Shown one piece after another: positions 1-8,890 of a stretch of 15,649 bases of DNA (positions within the stretch are counted from its first letter, which is position 1; every line of letters begins with the position of its first letter). The stretch covers positions 2,804,384 to 2,820,032 of the forward strand of contig KQ482042.1 of assembly GCA_001430745.1 (NCBI GenBank), in the 5' to 3' direction. Source of the DNA: Auxenochlorella pyrenoidosa. Taxonomy: Eukaryota; Chlorophyta; Trebouxiophyceae; Chlorellales; Chlorellaceae. Both the position numbers and the translations under genes were made by a program. The notes under the pieces were generated by a model. It ran no database searches. It saw only the letters and a list, made by a program, of their open reading frames with translations, and was not told the origin of the DNA.

Positions 1-1333
1 CGATGGCGGCTGCTCCCGGCGCATGCCACTCCTGCAGGCTGGCCCACTTGAAGCTGACGGGCCACGTGTGCTTCACCTCGCCCCGGGCCGGCGGCACCAG
101 CACCGGCGCACAGGGCTGGAACCGCTTTCATGCCGATGCCTACCTCTGCCCCGGCAGCGCCGGTGCTGCCGGCGGATCAAGCAGCAGCGGCGCCAGTGTT
201 GGTGGCAGCGGTGCAGGCGGCCCGGGCTATGTGCTGAGCGCCACTGTCCAGCTGGGGCCCCTGAGCTGGGTGCGGGGCTTTGTGTCGTTCCTGCAAGGCT
301 GCGGCAGCTCCCAGTGGAAACTGTGCAGGTGGGGCGAGGGCCCTGGGGCGCCCTGCTGAGGGAGCAGCTGTGGCTGGATGAGGCGGGCAGCCAGCGGGCC
401 TGCTGCACACGCAGGGCATGCTGCAGCCCGGGGTGCCGGCCCCCGGAGCCGAGAGCTGAGCCCTGACTCCTCTGGCCTGCCTGCAGCCCCTTCCGAGCGC
501 GGGACCTGGACTTGCGGGGCGCGGGGCTGCTGGGCAGCACCCCGCTGGCAGCCTTCCTGGCGGGTGGGCCCGGGGCAGGGGGGCCAGCAGCTGCTGGCTG
601 GGTGCCAGGGTTTGGTGTGCGCGTGTGCGCCAGGCCACCCCCGCGCTGTGTTTGCCCCCGCTGTGCTCGGCTGCAAATCAGCGTCACGCCGGCTGCGGCC
701 CCCTGCTGTCCTCCCCTGCAGAGGCGCCCTGCTGCCCCACGGCCCTGCTGCCCAGCGGCTCGCTGCAGTGGCGCGCCCTCGGCGAATCCTCAGGTGGGCA
801 CCGCAGTGGCGGGCCTCTGGCTGCCGCGCAGGCACAAGCACAAAGAGGGTGCCAGCTGGTGGCACAGAGGCGCAGGGGCGCAGGGGTGCAGCCAGGCTGA
901 CCGGCGGTGCGCCCATCCCGCCCGCCATGCAGCCGAGGCAACTGTGCGCGGCGGCGGGGAGTCGGCCTCTGCTGTCTACCACTTTGACCGCGGCAGCCGC
1001 ATTGTGCATGCCTCCATCTCGGGGCGGGGCGCCGGCCCCGGGCCCGGGCCAGGCAGCGCCGCCACGCACCGCAGCGTGGGCAGCCTTGCAGCCACCAGCC
1101 TAGCGGCCCGCCGCGACGGCGGCGCTGCCTCTGCAGCTGAATCCGCACCCCCATCTCTGGTCGTGTACTACCGCCAGCACCAGCAGCGGTGCGGCATGCT
1201 GGTCCCAACCGAGCTGGAGGCCTGCTGGGGGTGGGGCGAGCGGCAGCGCTCCTTCCTGCACTGCGACCTGGCGCAGATGTCGGCGTGGCGCTCCCTGGAG
1301 ATGCTGCCCGGGGGGCATGCCTATGCTGCGTAG
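1..1333 (+). CDS. Unrecognised protein, 3' part of a multi-exon gene
   Basis: I do not recognise this protein. The proposed coding exons are 38-328 (possibly extending to or beyond the left edge), 487-563, 722-793 and 933-1333, with TAG as the stop codon at 1331-1333. Each junction has a CAG acceptor and a GTGGG-type donor, and the phases (2, 1, 1) agree. The first exon, beginning LAHLKLTGHVCF and followed by a Gly/Ser-rich stretch, leads to a segment containing LSATVQLGPLSWVRGF. The last exon contains AVYHFDRGSRIVHASISGRG and ends in a Trp-rich segment with VVYYRQHQQRCGMLVPTELE and CWGWGERQRSF. I see no membrane helix and no catalytic motif. The 5' end is outside the window, so length and localisation are unknown. 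The acceptor at 35-37 is the least certain junction because the frame stays open to base 3. The exon chain is moderately secure; the function is not assigned. Confidence 0.6.
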
Positions 1334-1791
1334 CATGGCACAGCTTGGATTGCTCGGCATGGCGGTGCTGAACCGCAACCGACACTAGCAGCAGTGGGGT
1401 GGCAACCCGCACGCCTGCACCCAACACAAATCGTAGTTTGGCTGGCTGCTGCCTGCTACCTGCTGCCTGCTTGCACAGCCTTTAGGCGTACGCATGACTG
1501 CTGCCGTTCGCTGTTTTCTGTTGCCCACTGCTTGCCCTCCTGCTCTCTCTCTGCCTGTTGCACCCTGTGCTTTGACTGCAAATTTTCATCCTACTTCCAG
1601 CCCTCTAAGCGCTCCCTTTTGGAGTAAGTTTGTAGATTGCTGTAAGTATCAAGGTGCATCCGCGCCTCCCAGCGGTTTGTGTCACATTTGTGTCTGCACT
1701 GCTTGCGGGGCTAAGAGAGATTCGAAGCCAAAGGACACAGGTTCCAAGATTTCTTGCAGGCATGACCAGGAGAAATCGCGCAACATTCAGA
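1334..1791. other. Convergent intergenic region with 3' UTRs
   Basis: This gap separates the 3' ends of the plus-strand gene ending at 1333 and the minus-strand kinase gene ending at 1792. It is visibly less GC-rich than its flanks, as expected for 3' untranslated sequence. A TGTAA element on the plus strand at 1641-1645 could serve the left gene. I found no TGTAA on the minus strand here, so the kinase gene's polyadenylation site is either non-consensus or lies inside the neighbouring gene. The open frames crossing the gap have no domain or splice support. Confidence 0.6.
1641..1645 (+). promoter_or_regulatory. TGTAA polyadenylation signal for the left gene
   Basis: TGTAA is the common polyadenylation signal of green algae and replaces AATAAA. 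It lies 307 bases after the stop at 1333, giving a 3' UTR of roughly 320-330 bases. A five-base motif is weak evidence alone; orientation and position support it. Confidence 0.4.
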
Positions 1792-4700
1792 TCAGTCGGA
1801 TGAAAAGCCTGCCCCGCTGTGCTCCAATTCAACTGCCGGCCTGGGCCCCGCCGAGCCCTCCGCTCCTGCTGGCAGATGCGCCAGGCTGGCAGGGGTGGGT
1901 GCGCCAGCATCCAGGATCGCTCCGATGGAAACGGTGGTGGAGCGGGACAGCGTGGCTGCTGGCGACAGCGCCGGGTCTTCTGTCAGACTGGACGGCAGGG
2001 ACAGCGTGCCCGCCAGCCCGGCCTCCTCACCCGCCCTGCCTGCTGGATGTGACGCTGCTCTCTGGGCTGCTGCAGCAGCACAGCCTGCAGCACCCTGCAT
2101 TGCCTCCTGGCCCGCTGCGCATGGCTGGCCCTGCCGAGCCGGCCCAACAGCCGCCGTGCGCAGTGCGTCCGCCGCAGCGTCGGCTCCAGCCTGCAACCTA
2201 TCACCTGCAGCAGCAAAGGCACTGGCCTGGTGTGGTGGGCCCTCGCCTGCTGCTAGCGGCTGCGCATCCACGCCTGCGGCGGCGATGCGCCCCTGCGACG
2301 GCAACGCCGCCTCAAGTGATGGGCGCTGCGCTTCCGGGGAGACGCGCGGGGGCGTGACTGGCCAGGGCTCGGCCAGGATGGGCGGGGGGGCAGGCCGCCG
2401 GCTGGCGGGCAGGCTCATGAGCAGCGCCAGGACCTCTGCCGCCGCTGGCCGGCGGGCGGGGTCGGGGTGAATGCAGGCAGTCTGTAGACAGGGACCAACG
2501 GGAGGAAACTTGCGCTTTCTTGGGCAGATGTCGCCCCGCGCAAGCCCTTTCTCTAAGCTCAGCTCCGTTGAATGAGCTGGCGGCATGCATGGGCGACAAC
2601 TGGGATGTGACATTCCATCCCTTCCCCTAGCACCTGCAGCGCCGCCACCTCGGCGGGGCAGTCCTCCGGCACCCGCAGCGGCGACAGCTGGCCGCGCCGT
2701 GGGTGCATGCCTGCAGAGTGGCAGTGCAGATCGGTTGCAGACACGCAGACCAAGGGGGACCTCGTGTATGCGAGCCAGCATGGTCTGACAGTTGCGCAAG
2801 TGCAGGCACAAGTACTGGTGGCTGGTTGAGTTGAGGGCCAAGCACAGCAGCCAGTGTGCCGGCAGCAGGGACGCACCCGAGCAGAGCTCCCACAGGATCA
2901 CGCCAAAGCTCCAGATGTCTACAGGCAAGGGGGGGTGGGGGTGGGGAGTAAGGGGAGGGGACGAGCTTGGGGCCCGGTAGAGTCAGAACCGCCGGGAGGA
3001 GCAGCGGGCATCCTGGATGCGATCCTGCATCCCAAGCGCCGGACACAGGCTCAGCCCCAGCCCGAATCCCTCACCCGACTTGTCGCTTGCGCCCTGTCCC
3101 AGCAACAGCTCGGGACTACCCATGGCATGTGCCGATGTGTGGGGTGGGGGGTGGGGGGGCACTGAGGGCATGTACCAAGCGGTAGGGATAGGGAGGGCAT
3201 GCTGTAGGCATCAGTTGTGGCTGTGCCGGACACACACCGCTGCCTAAGCAGGCAGTTGGTATGCTGTGCACACCTACCCACCCACCCACCCCACCTGGCC
3301 CAGTCAAAGGTGCCAAATCGTGCAGTGGACAGGTGGGTGCGGCTCATCAGCCTGCAAGCCAAGCAAGCAGGACGCACGGTTCAGGCGGGGTAGGCAGGCA
3401 GGCTGCGGCCGGATGCAACACTCGCAACCTGCCCCGCCTTGCTCTTCCACCCACCGCGCAAAGCCGACATCGCCGATGCGCGCGGTGCCGTCGCGGGCCA
3501 GCAGCACGTTGTGGGGCTTCAGATCAAGGTGCAGCACGCGGCTGTGCAGAGCCCCGGGTGGGGACGGGGGTGGGGGTGGGGGGGTACGATTGCAAGAGTC
3601 AGGGAGCAGCAGGTAGGTACTGGGTGCTGCTCTCTGATGTCCAGCATACTCGGGGCTCTGATTGGGACGCAGTACCGGGCCCCCCACCTGTGATGCAGGT
3701 AGGCCAGCCCGGATGCTACGTCCTCGGCCACCTTGCGCCCCCGGTGGTACGTGCGAGGGGGGGGGGGGGGGGGGCCGGGCTGGCGGCATGACGTAGTGGC
3801 GTCGTGCTCCACGGCTGCGGCCGCGAGGGCTGCCGCTAAGAAGGGGCCTCCCGCCGCGGCCGCCCCGCTCCCCAGCAGCCCGGGCCGCGCCAGCGCCTGC
3901 GCCCCACCAGCCGAAGAGGCGCTGCCCCGTGGCCCTGCTGCGCGCGTGCATCACGCCGTCCAGGTCGCCGCCGGCACAGTAGTCCATGAGCAGGATGCCG
4001 CGCCGCTCTGCTAGTGCGCTTGTGGAGAGGTGGGGGCAGGGGTGGGGGCGGCGAGGGAGGCAGCAAGCTAGATAAGGAGACCCTGGCTAAGGCTACGTAC
4101 GGCCGGCTGTGGCGCGGCTCTTCCCTGGGAACCCCCAAGTTCACCCGAAGTGGCCAGGCCGCACACACCCATACCCCCTCCACACCCCCATCCCACCACA
4201 GCCAACCTGTCGTGCAGATGCCCTGAAAGCCAACCACGTTGGGGTGGCGCAAATGCTTGAGCATCGCCGCCTCCTGCGCCATGGCAGCACAGGTTGGGTC
4301 AGGCAGTGGCGAAGCACAGCAGACGCAGCATGACGGCGCTTCTGCGAAGCTCAGACCGGGGTCATGCGCTTGCGCAGGGCTCCCCAGCCTGCTGTCTTGC
4401 CTGCAGGAAGAAGCGCTGCGCTTGCTCCCGCCCAAGCCAGGGCACAATCTTGGCGGCGCACTGGGTGTGGCCTGCCAGGAGCACCTTGAACCTGGCAGGG
4501 CGGAGCGCAGCAGTGGGAGCAGGAGCTGGAGCGTTGGCTGGGACCTTCCTCACTCGGGCCACGACCGGGCAGAAATGCGCCGCCAAGGATGCATAGGGCG
4601 GGTGGGGAGAGGCGTGCAGCCGCCTGCTGGGGCAGCGCCCCATGGGACAGACGTCAAATGGGCCTGCTTGACGGCATAGCGACTCACACATGGCCAAAGC

Positions 4701-7700
4701 CCCCCGTCCCCAGCGTGATCTGCCGCCCGTCTGGGCCTGTGAGGAACTTGACATCTGCCTCGCTAACTACCGCCTCAGTCAATTCTGGGGGGAGCTGCGC
4801 GAGCAGCTGCGCTGCCTGGCCAGCAGTCTCTGCTGCCGCCTCTGCTGCAAGCTGCGCTTCCGCATCCGTTGACGCCTCGCCCCGCACTGCAGCGGTGCTC
4901 CAGACCCCGCTTCCGCTGGATTTCTTGGTGACGCCGCTGCTGCTTGGGTCGCTGGGGAGCAGGGGGAGCGCAGACGGCGCAGCAGCGAGGCCTGCAGCGC
5001 TGCCGTGGGACGCTTTCTCCTGCCCTGCTGGCCTGAAGCCCGCGCAGCTGCTGCTTACGCTTGATCTGGACGCAGGTGCTGCCGCAAACGCGCTGCGTGG
5101 CGGGCTGCCCCGCTGGCGAGGCGTGGTAAGGGCGGCTGTCGGGGAGCCCACGATGGCCACCTCAACCGTTGCACCGTCCACGCCACTGAAAGAGCGCTTG
5201 GCTGCTGGCACTGCCAGGCCAGCGGCTGCATGCCGTCTGCGCAGGCGGCGGCGCCACAGCGCGAATGCCCCCGCGAGAATCACCGCGGCGGCGGCGGCGC
5301 CAACTGCAACACCAGCTACCGCTCCGGAACTCAAGCCGCCGCCAGCCGCGCCTGCTGCTGGGCTGGCCAGGGCAGCAGCCGCTGGCTGCGCGGGACTGGG
5401 ACTTGCCTGGAGTGGCGGCAGTGGTGCAGCGTCTGGCAGAGGCACGCCGTTCTTGACATACAGAGACTGGCCTGGGTTCCAGTTGACACGTCTGCAGGCA
5501 TGGAGAGGCACTTGTGGTCAAAACGAGCATGATGGCAGCAGGCCTGCCTGGCCGGCTGGCCAGCGCAGCAGAACCACATTCATGCTGCGTGGTGTGGATG
5601 CCACAAGGGGGCCTGGCAACAGACAGGCGCGCCGGCGCTGCACTCCCCTGCCGAACCATGCCTGTCCTCACCTCTTGTCACCTGTCAGTGATCATACTCA
5701 GCAGGGCTGAGCAAGGCCTGCACCCTCCCCACCTGGGGTCGATCTCAGGGGCGTCGCCCGGCAGGATGCCCTTGAGCACGCCAGAGCTGCCATTGGCGCC
5801 CCTCTCTGGGGTGGCGCTTTCGCGCCAGGTGAATCCAAAGCACAGCGGGTGCTCGGAGCAATGCCTGCCTATGTCCTGCCGGGCAGCAGGCCCAAGGTAT
5901 TAGCAGGTGAGCTTTGACTCATGCACTTTCCGGCCCTGGTCTCTTTTCGCTGTCTCCCCTGAACCGCTCAACAGCAAGGCCACATTCTGCTCCCAAGACC
6001 CGACCCCACCAGCCCCTGGATGCCCACCTGCGGCGTGCCCAGGATGCGGCAGTGGTCCGACCGCAGGCTGCCGGGGCAGTAGGCAAGCGGCAGGTTGTAT
6101 GCTCCCAGCAGCGACTGTGCCAAGTGCTGCCGGTAGCCGGGGACGCTCAGGTTGGCGCGGGCCACAACTGGGACGCCTGCAGAGGGCTCAGCAGATGCGA
6201 ATGGCGCATACGGGGCTTTGGTGAAGCAGGTGCCCTGCGGCCAGGGGTGCATGCACCCGTGACGGCTGTTGATGCAGCCCACATGCTCCCCCCAGCTCGA
6301 GGCGCTGCTGCCAGCCAGCCCTGACATGCCTCCAACGGTGTGGATGCGGGGCCCCCTGGCCAGCAGCGGTATGGAGGAGGCCTGCGCCACGCCCTGCTCG
6401 TACAGCAGGGAGCAGCCGCCGGGCGGGATGGGGGACATGCCAAAGGCATCGACGACGCATGGGGTTGGCTCGTTGGCTGGGCAGTAGCTCACGGCTGCAG
6501 GGATGAGGGGTGGGAGTTGTGGGGTTGGGAGGGAGCTCCTCATCTCTCGAGAAGGGCTGTGAGGAGAGCCGGGATGCGCACGCTGCCAGATTGAGAACAG
6601 CCGGCGGGCAGCTGCCATTCCCATCAGCAGGCAAGCAGCAGGGCTAGCACTGCGGGGGGCGGGGCATGCAGCCCCGCGGGACCGCACATTTGCAGCCCGG
6701 GTACGTGACGCAGCGCTGCGCGCAGGCCTCCAGGCTGGCCTCGATGGACTGCCCCGAGACCTGGGTCCCGGGCAAGAAGGTGTTCGGGGCAGCCACCATG
6801 TACCCTGAGCCGGGGCCAGGTAAGCTGGGTTGGGGGCCGCCAGGGTTGGACATAACAGCTGGCTGTTGGCAGGCGAGGCAGGCAGGCGAGCTCGCATCCC
6901 AGTCTCCCAAATCTCACAACGCAAACTCAGCAGACATACCCCACCACAGCAGCTTCAGTCGCCTGCTCCGGTTGCCTTTCACTTGCCTGCGGCAAGCGGA
7001 CGCAGCTCTGCTTGACCGCGCCGCAGCACAGACCAGCTGGCGCCGAGCTGCGGCTCACTTCCTGCTGGCTGCTGCGGCTCCGCCGAGGCCGCCTGCAGGC
7101 CCAGGTAGGCAGAGCCTGGCGGCCCGCTGGGCGGCCCGGGGAGGCTGCCAGCCAGCCCCATCTTGCCATCCCTGAGGTAGACAGCTGCAAAGGGTGTGTA
7201 GGACAGCTGGCTTGGGCCGATGTTGGTTCCTGCAGCCTTGAGTGCGCCGATGCGGGTGGCGTTGCCGACACTGGCGGCGCCGGGCAGCCACGGGGCGGCG
7301 GTCGGGAGGAACACGATGCCGCCGCACTCGGCGAGACCGTTGCAGGCGGCAGCCAGCTGCTCAAAGCTGCCTTCCAGCGCGCAGGAGGTGGGCTGGAAGG
7401 TTCCCGGGCAGGGAAACTGCAGGGCAGGGGCCACGCAAGCACTCAGGGAGCTATGGCTGAACAGGCATTGGCAACACGCCGTAGGCACATTGACAGGCTC
7501 TCAAATACGTGGAGGGGGCGGCCTGAACCCGCTCACGTTGGCCACCCCGAGCATCGTGAAGCCCAGCAGGCCGGTGTAGCCGGGCAGGCTTGGCGGCACG
7601 TTTGCCAGCAGGTTGGGCACCAATGGAGCGCCTGCCGTGGTGGGCACGCCGCTGCCGTTGCCCAGCAGGGGCATGAAGGAGGGGCTGGGGATGGCCGTGT

Positions 7701-8513
7701 GCTGGAGCAGGTAGCAGGCGCCCGGGGGGGCTATGGTGAGGGCCGGGTCCATCTGGCACCCGCCGCTGGGGTCGCGGCTGTCTGACGGGCAGAAGTTGAA
7801 GACTGCAGGGGGAACGGACGGGTGGAAGCCGGGTGCGACCAGGCCGGCAGGCTTGGGGAGGTGCAGAGTTGCAGCTATGCACGCAAAAGAGGGAAGACGG
7901 ATGGGTGGGCGGGAGACCAGCAGGCACGGCGGGCCCGGGGTGCTCAGGCCACAGCCACGCGAGGCGCACCCACATGAGCAGAACTGTGTCTGCGCGCAGG
8001 CCGTTGCGCAGGCTGCCTCGCTGGGCTGGATGGTGTTGCCAATGGTGGTGCCCAGCAGGACGGCGTGAGGCACGGCGATGTAGAACAGGGGCTGGCTGCC
8101 GCCAGGCACGGCCTGGATGCTGCCGCCGTGGCCTGCCAGCAGCGCCGACCAGCGTGTGGCATCCGAGCTGCTGTTGGTGGGGTGAGCAGAGGGCACGGAG
8201 GGCGGGGCGGGGGCAGCAGGAGGGGAGGCCGGCCCTGGGGCGGCCCTGGCAGGCGCCTGGTCTCCCAGTCCTCGGCCTGCAGGTCGTGGATTGGATGGCT
8301 TTTCCAGGTGTCTTGTTGGTGCATAGAGGAGCAGGGATCCGCTGAGGGAGGTCGGGACTGCAGATTGGACAAGGCCAATGGCCGGCCTTCCCAGCCCCAG
8401 TCACCTGCCACAACTGGCAGCATCACCCAGCCTCCAGGGGGCTGCGCCAGGGCGAGTAGCAGCAGTGCCACCAGCAGGCCAGGGCCTGCGCCTGCCTGGC
8501 ATCCCCTGGCCAT
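1792..8513 (-). CDS. Receptor-like TKL protein kinase with duplicated PAN-like ectodomain
   Basis: Proposed exons, in coding order: 8405-8513, 7974-8132, 7537-7802, 6987-7416, 6688-6804, 6028-6494, 5733-5875, 4688-5491, 4401-4491, 4207-4273, 3908-4007, 3688-3750, 3455-3541, 3295-3351, 3075-3115, 2877-2918, 2634-2710 and 1792-2481. They total 3,810 bases (1,269 residues). Residues 1 to about 30 are a signal peptide (LLVALLLLALA). Residues about 45-585 are an extracellular region with two related cysteine-containing halves. A membrane helix lies near 620-643, followed by WRRRLRRR. The kinase domain spans about 813-1056: glycine loop GTGGFGHV, lysine in CAAKIV, alpha-C glutamate in QEAAMLKHLRHPNVV, catalytic loop HLDLKPHNVLL, DVG in place of DFG, SPE in place of APE, then DIWSFGVILWEL and a C-lobe RRP. 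It should phosphorylate Ser/Thr after an external signal. An Ala/Pro-rich tail of about 210 residues follows. The weakest points are the exon 1/2 junction and the non-AG acceptor at 3751-3752. Confidence 0.85.
2434..4747 (-). other. TKL-type kinase domain, split over eleven exons
   Basis: The exons 4688-5491 (its 3' end) through 1792-2481 (its 5' end) together form one complete kinase fold. Read in order they give the glycine loop, ATP-binding lysine, alpha-C glutamate, hinge (ILLMDYCAGGDL), alpha-E segment (GRKVAEDVASGLAYLHH), catalytic loop, metal-binding DVG, activation segment (LMSRTHLSTARFGTF), SPE, the DIWSFG helix, and the end of the C-lobe (CPAEVAALQ then TACIHPDPARRP). All ten junctions agree in phase. 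The core Lys, Glu, catalytic Asp, Asn and metal-binding Asp are present, so activity is expected. The THLST loop and PLRVPEDCPAEV segment are typical of plant and algal TKL kinases. Confidence 0.88.
3757..3774 (+). repeat. 18-base poly-G run (poly-C in the kinase transcript)
   Basis: There are eighteen consecutive G on the plus strand. In the kinase transcript this is a poly-C tract six bases before the expected exon at 3688-3750, in the position of a polypyrimidine tract. Such homopolymers are prone to length error in sequencing and to slippage in vivo. Confidence 0.95.
5254..5325 (-). other. Membrane helix of the receptor kinase
   Basis: This codes for a run of about 24 uncharged residues around VAVGAAAAAVILAGAFALW, followed at once by a basic cluster (RRRLRRR). 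The order matches a type I membrane protein: the N-terminal ectodomain lies outside and the kinase inside under the positive-inside rule. It sits in the single long exon 4688-5491, which also carries the Pro/Ala-rich extracellular stalk and a Ser/Ala-rich juxtamembrane segment of about 170 residues. Confidence 0.85.
5560..8132 (-). repeat. Duplicated ectodomain unit (A1-B1-A2-B2) of the receptor kinase
   Basis: Two related A segments and two related B segments alternate. A1 (exons 7974-8132 and 7537-7802) has CATACAQTQFCSFFNFCP then PPGACYLL. A2 (exons 6688-6804 and 6028-6494) has CAQRCVTYPGCKSVSYCP then PPGGCSLL. In both, the intron falls at the same place and phase, directly before the FNFC/VSYC strand. 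B1 (start of exon 6987-7416) has CPGTFQPTSC, CNGLAECGG, GALK and YLRDG. B2 (end of exon 6028-6494, exon 5733-5875 and start of 4688-5491) has CPGSLRSDHC, CSEHPLCFGF, GVLK and YVKNG. The Cys spacing and short CxxxC helices resemble PAN/Apple domains, but that family name is a judgement from pattern. The span includes introns. Confidence 0.65.
8405..8513 (-). other. First coding exon: signal peptide of the receptor kinase
   Basis: The ATG at 8511-8513 opens a peptide with a short N-terminal basic residue, a strong hydrophobic core (LLVALLLLALA) and a helix-breaking QPPGG, a classic secretory signal. The exon most likely ends with a CAG/GTGACT donor at 8404, phase 1. The only nearby acceptor in the same phase is at 8133-8135 (CTGGCAG). 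The more obvious tandem acceptor at 8168-8173 (AACAGCAG) is in phase 2 and would break the frame, so this junction needs transcript evidence. Confidence 0.7.
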
Positions 8514-8890
8514 TCCAAGCTGGCTTTCAATGCTGAATTGCCAGGAGATTACAAAGACGAGACACGGCAGCCTTGAGAACGAGGAAGGGCACAAATGGCA
8601 GTGGGGCAATGTGGCAGCTTCCGGGCAGCGCAAAGGGAGAAAGTGGCTACCGCAGGCAGCCAGAGTTTTTCCAAGCGCCCAAGCCCCTCTGGACGTCAGG
8701 CATTCGTGAGAGGTGCCGGTGAAGCTTTCAAGACCCAGGCCAGGTCGGACTGCGCTGAGGACTGCTCTGACGGCTGCTCTTTGCCCTGCACACTCTGGCG
8801 TCTACATTCTGGTGCTTGCAATTTAGACAGCCATCCAGGCTCGTGCAGCTAATGTTATAGCAAATTAAGCGTAATGCCCTGGTTTGGCTA
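8514..8890 (-). promoter_or_regulatory. Intergenic region: cysteine-repeat gene 3' UTR and kinase promoter
   Basis: This stretch of 377 bases separates the stop of the cysteine-repeat gene (8891) from the start codon of the kinase gene (8513), both on the minus strand. It must hold the 3' UTR of the first and the promoter and 5' UTR of the second. An AT-richer patch at about 8850-8875 follows the stop. A minus-strand TGTAA at 8549-8553 is 338 bases after the stop, which suits a polyadenylation signal, but it lies only 36 bases before the kinase ATG. If it is used, the two transcripts meet or overlap. I see no clear TATA box. Confidence 0.5.
8549..8553 (-). promoter_or_regulatory. Possible TGTAA polyadenylation signal of the cysteine-repeat gene
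   Basis: TGTAA reads on the minus strand 338 bases downstream of the stop at 8891 and is the only copy I found in this gap. Its closeness to the next gene's start codon is odd and lowers confidence. Confidence 0.3.

Noticed and set aside
378..1103. 241-codon and similar frames in the left gene
   Set aside because: They read through the introns at 564-721 and 794-932. The spliced chain agrees in phase at each junction and ends at a single stop.
1494..2470. Plus-strand frames across the kinase tail and convergent gap
   Set aside because: They have no splice or domain support and overlap the minus-strand C-terminal tail of the kinase.
4589..5710. 373-codon open frame on the plus strand
   Set aside because: It lies opposite the kinase juxtamembrane/stalk exon, whose minus frame has a membrane helix, a glycine loop and matching splice phases. 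Long antisense frames are expected in GC-rich DNA.
1792..8513. Splitting the kinase locus into separate ectodomain and kinase genes
   Set aside because: Phases match across every ectodomain and kinase junction, the stalk and membrane helix share one exon with the glycine loop, and there is no poly(A) signal or promoter-like gap between the parts.
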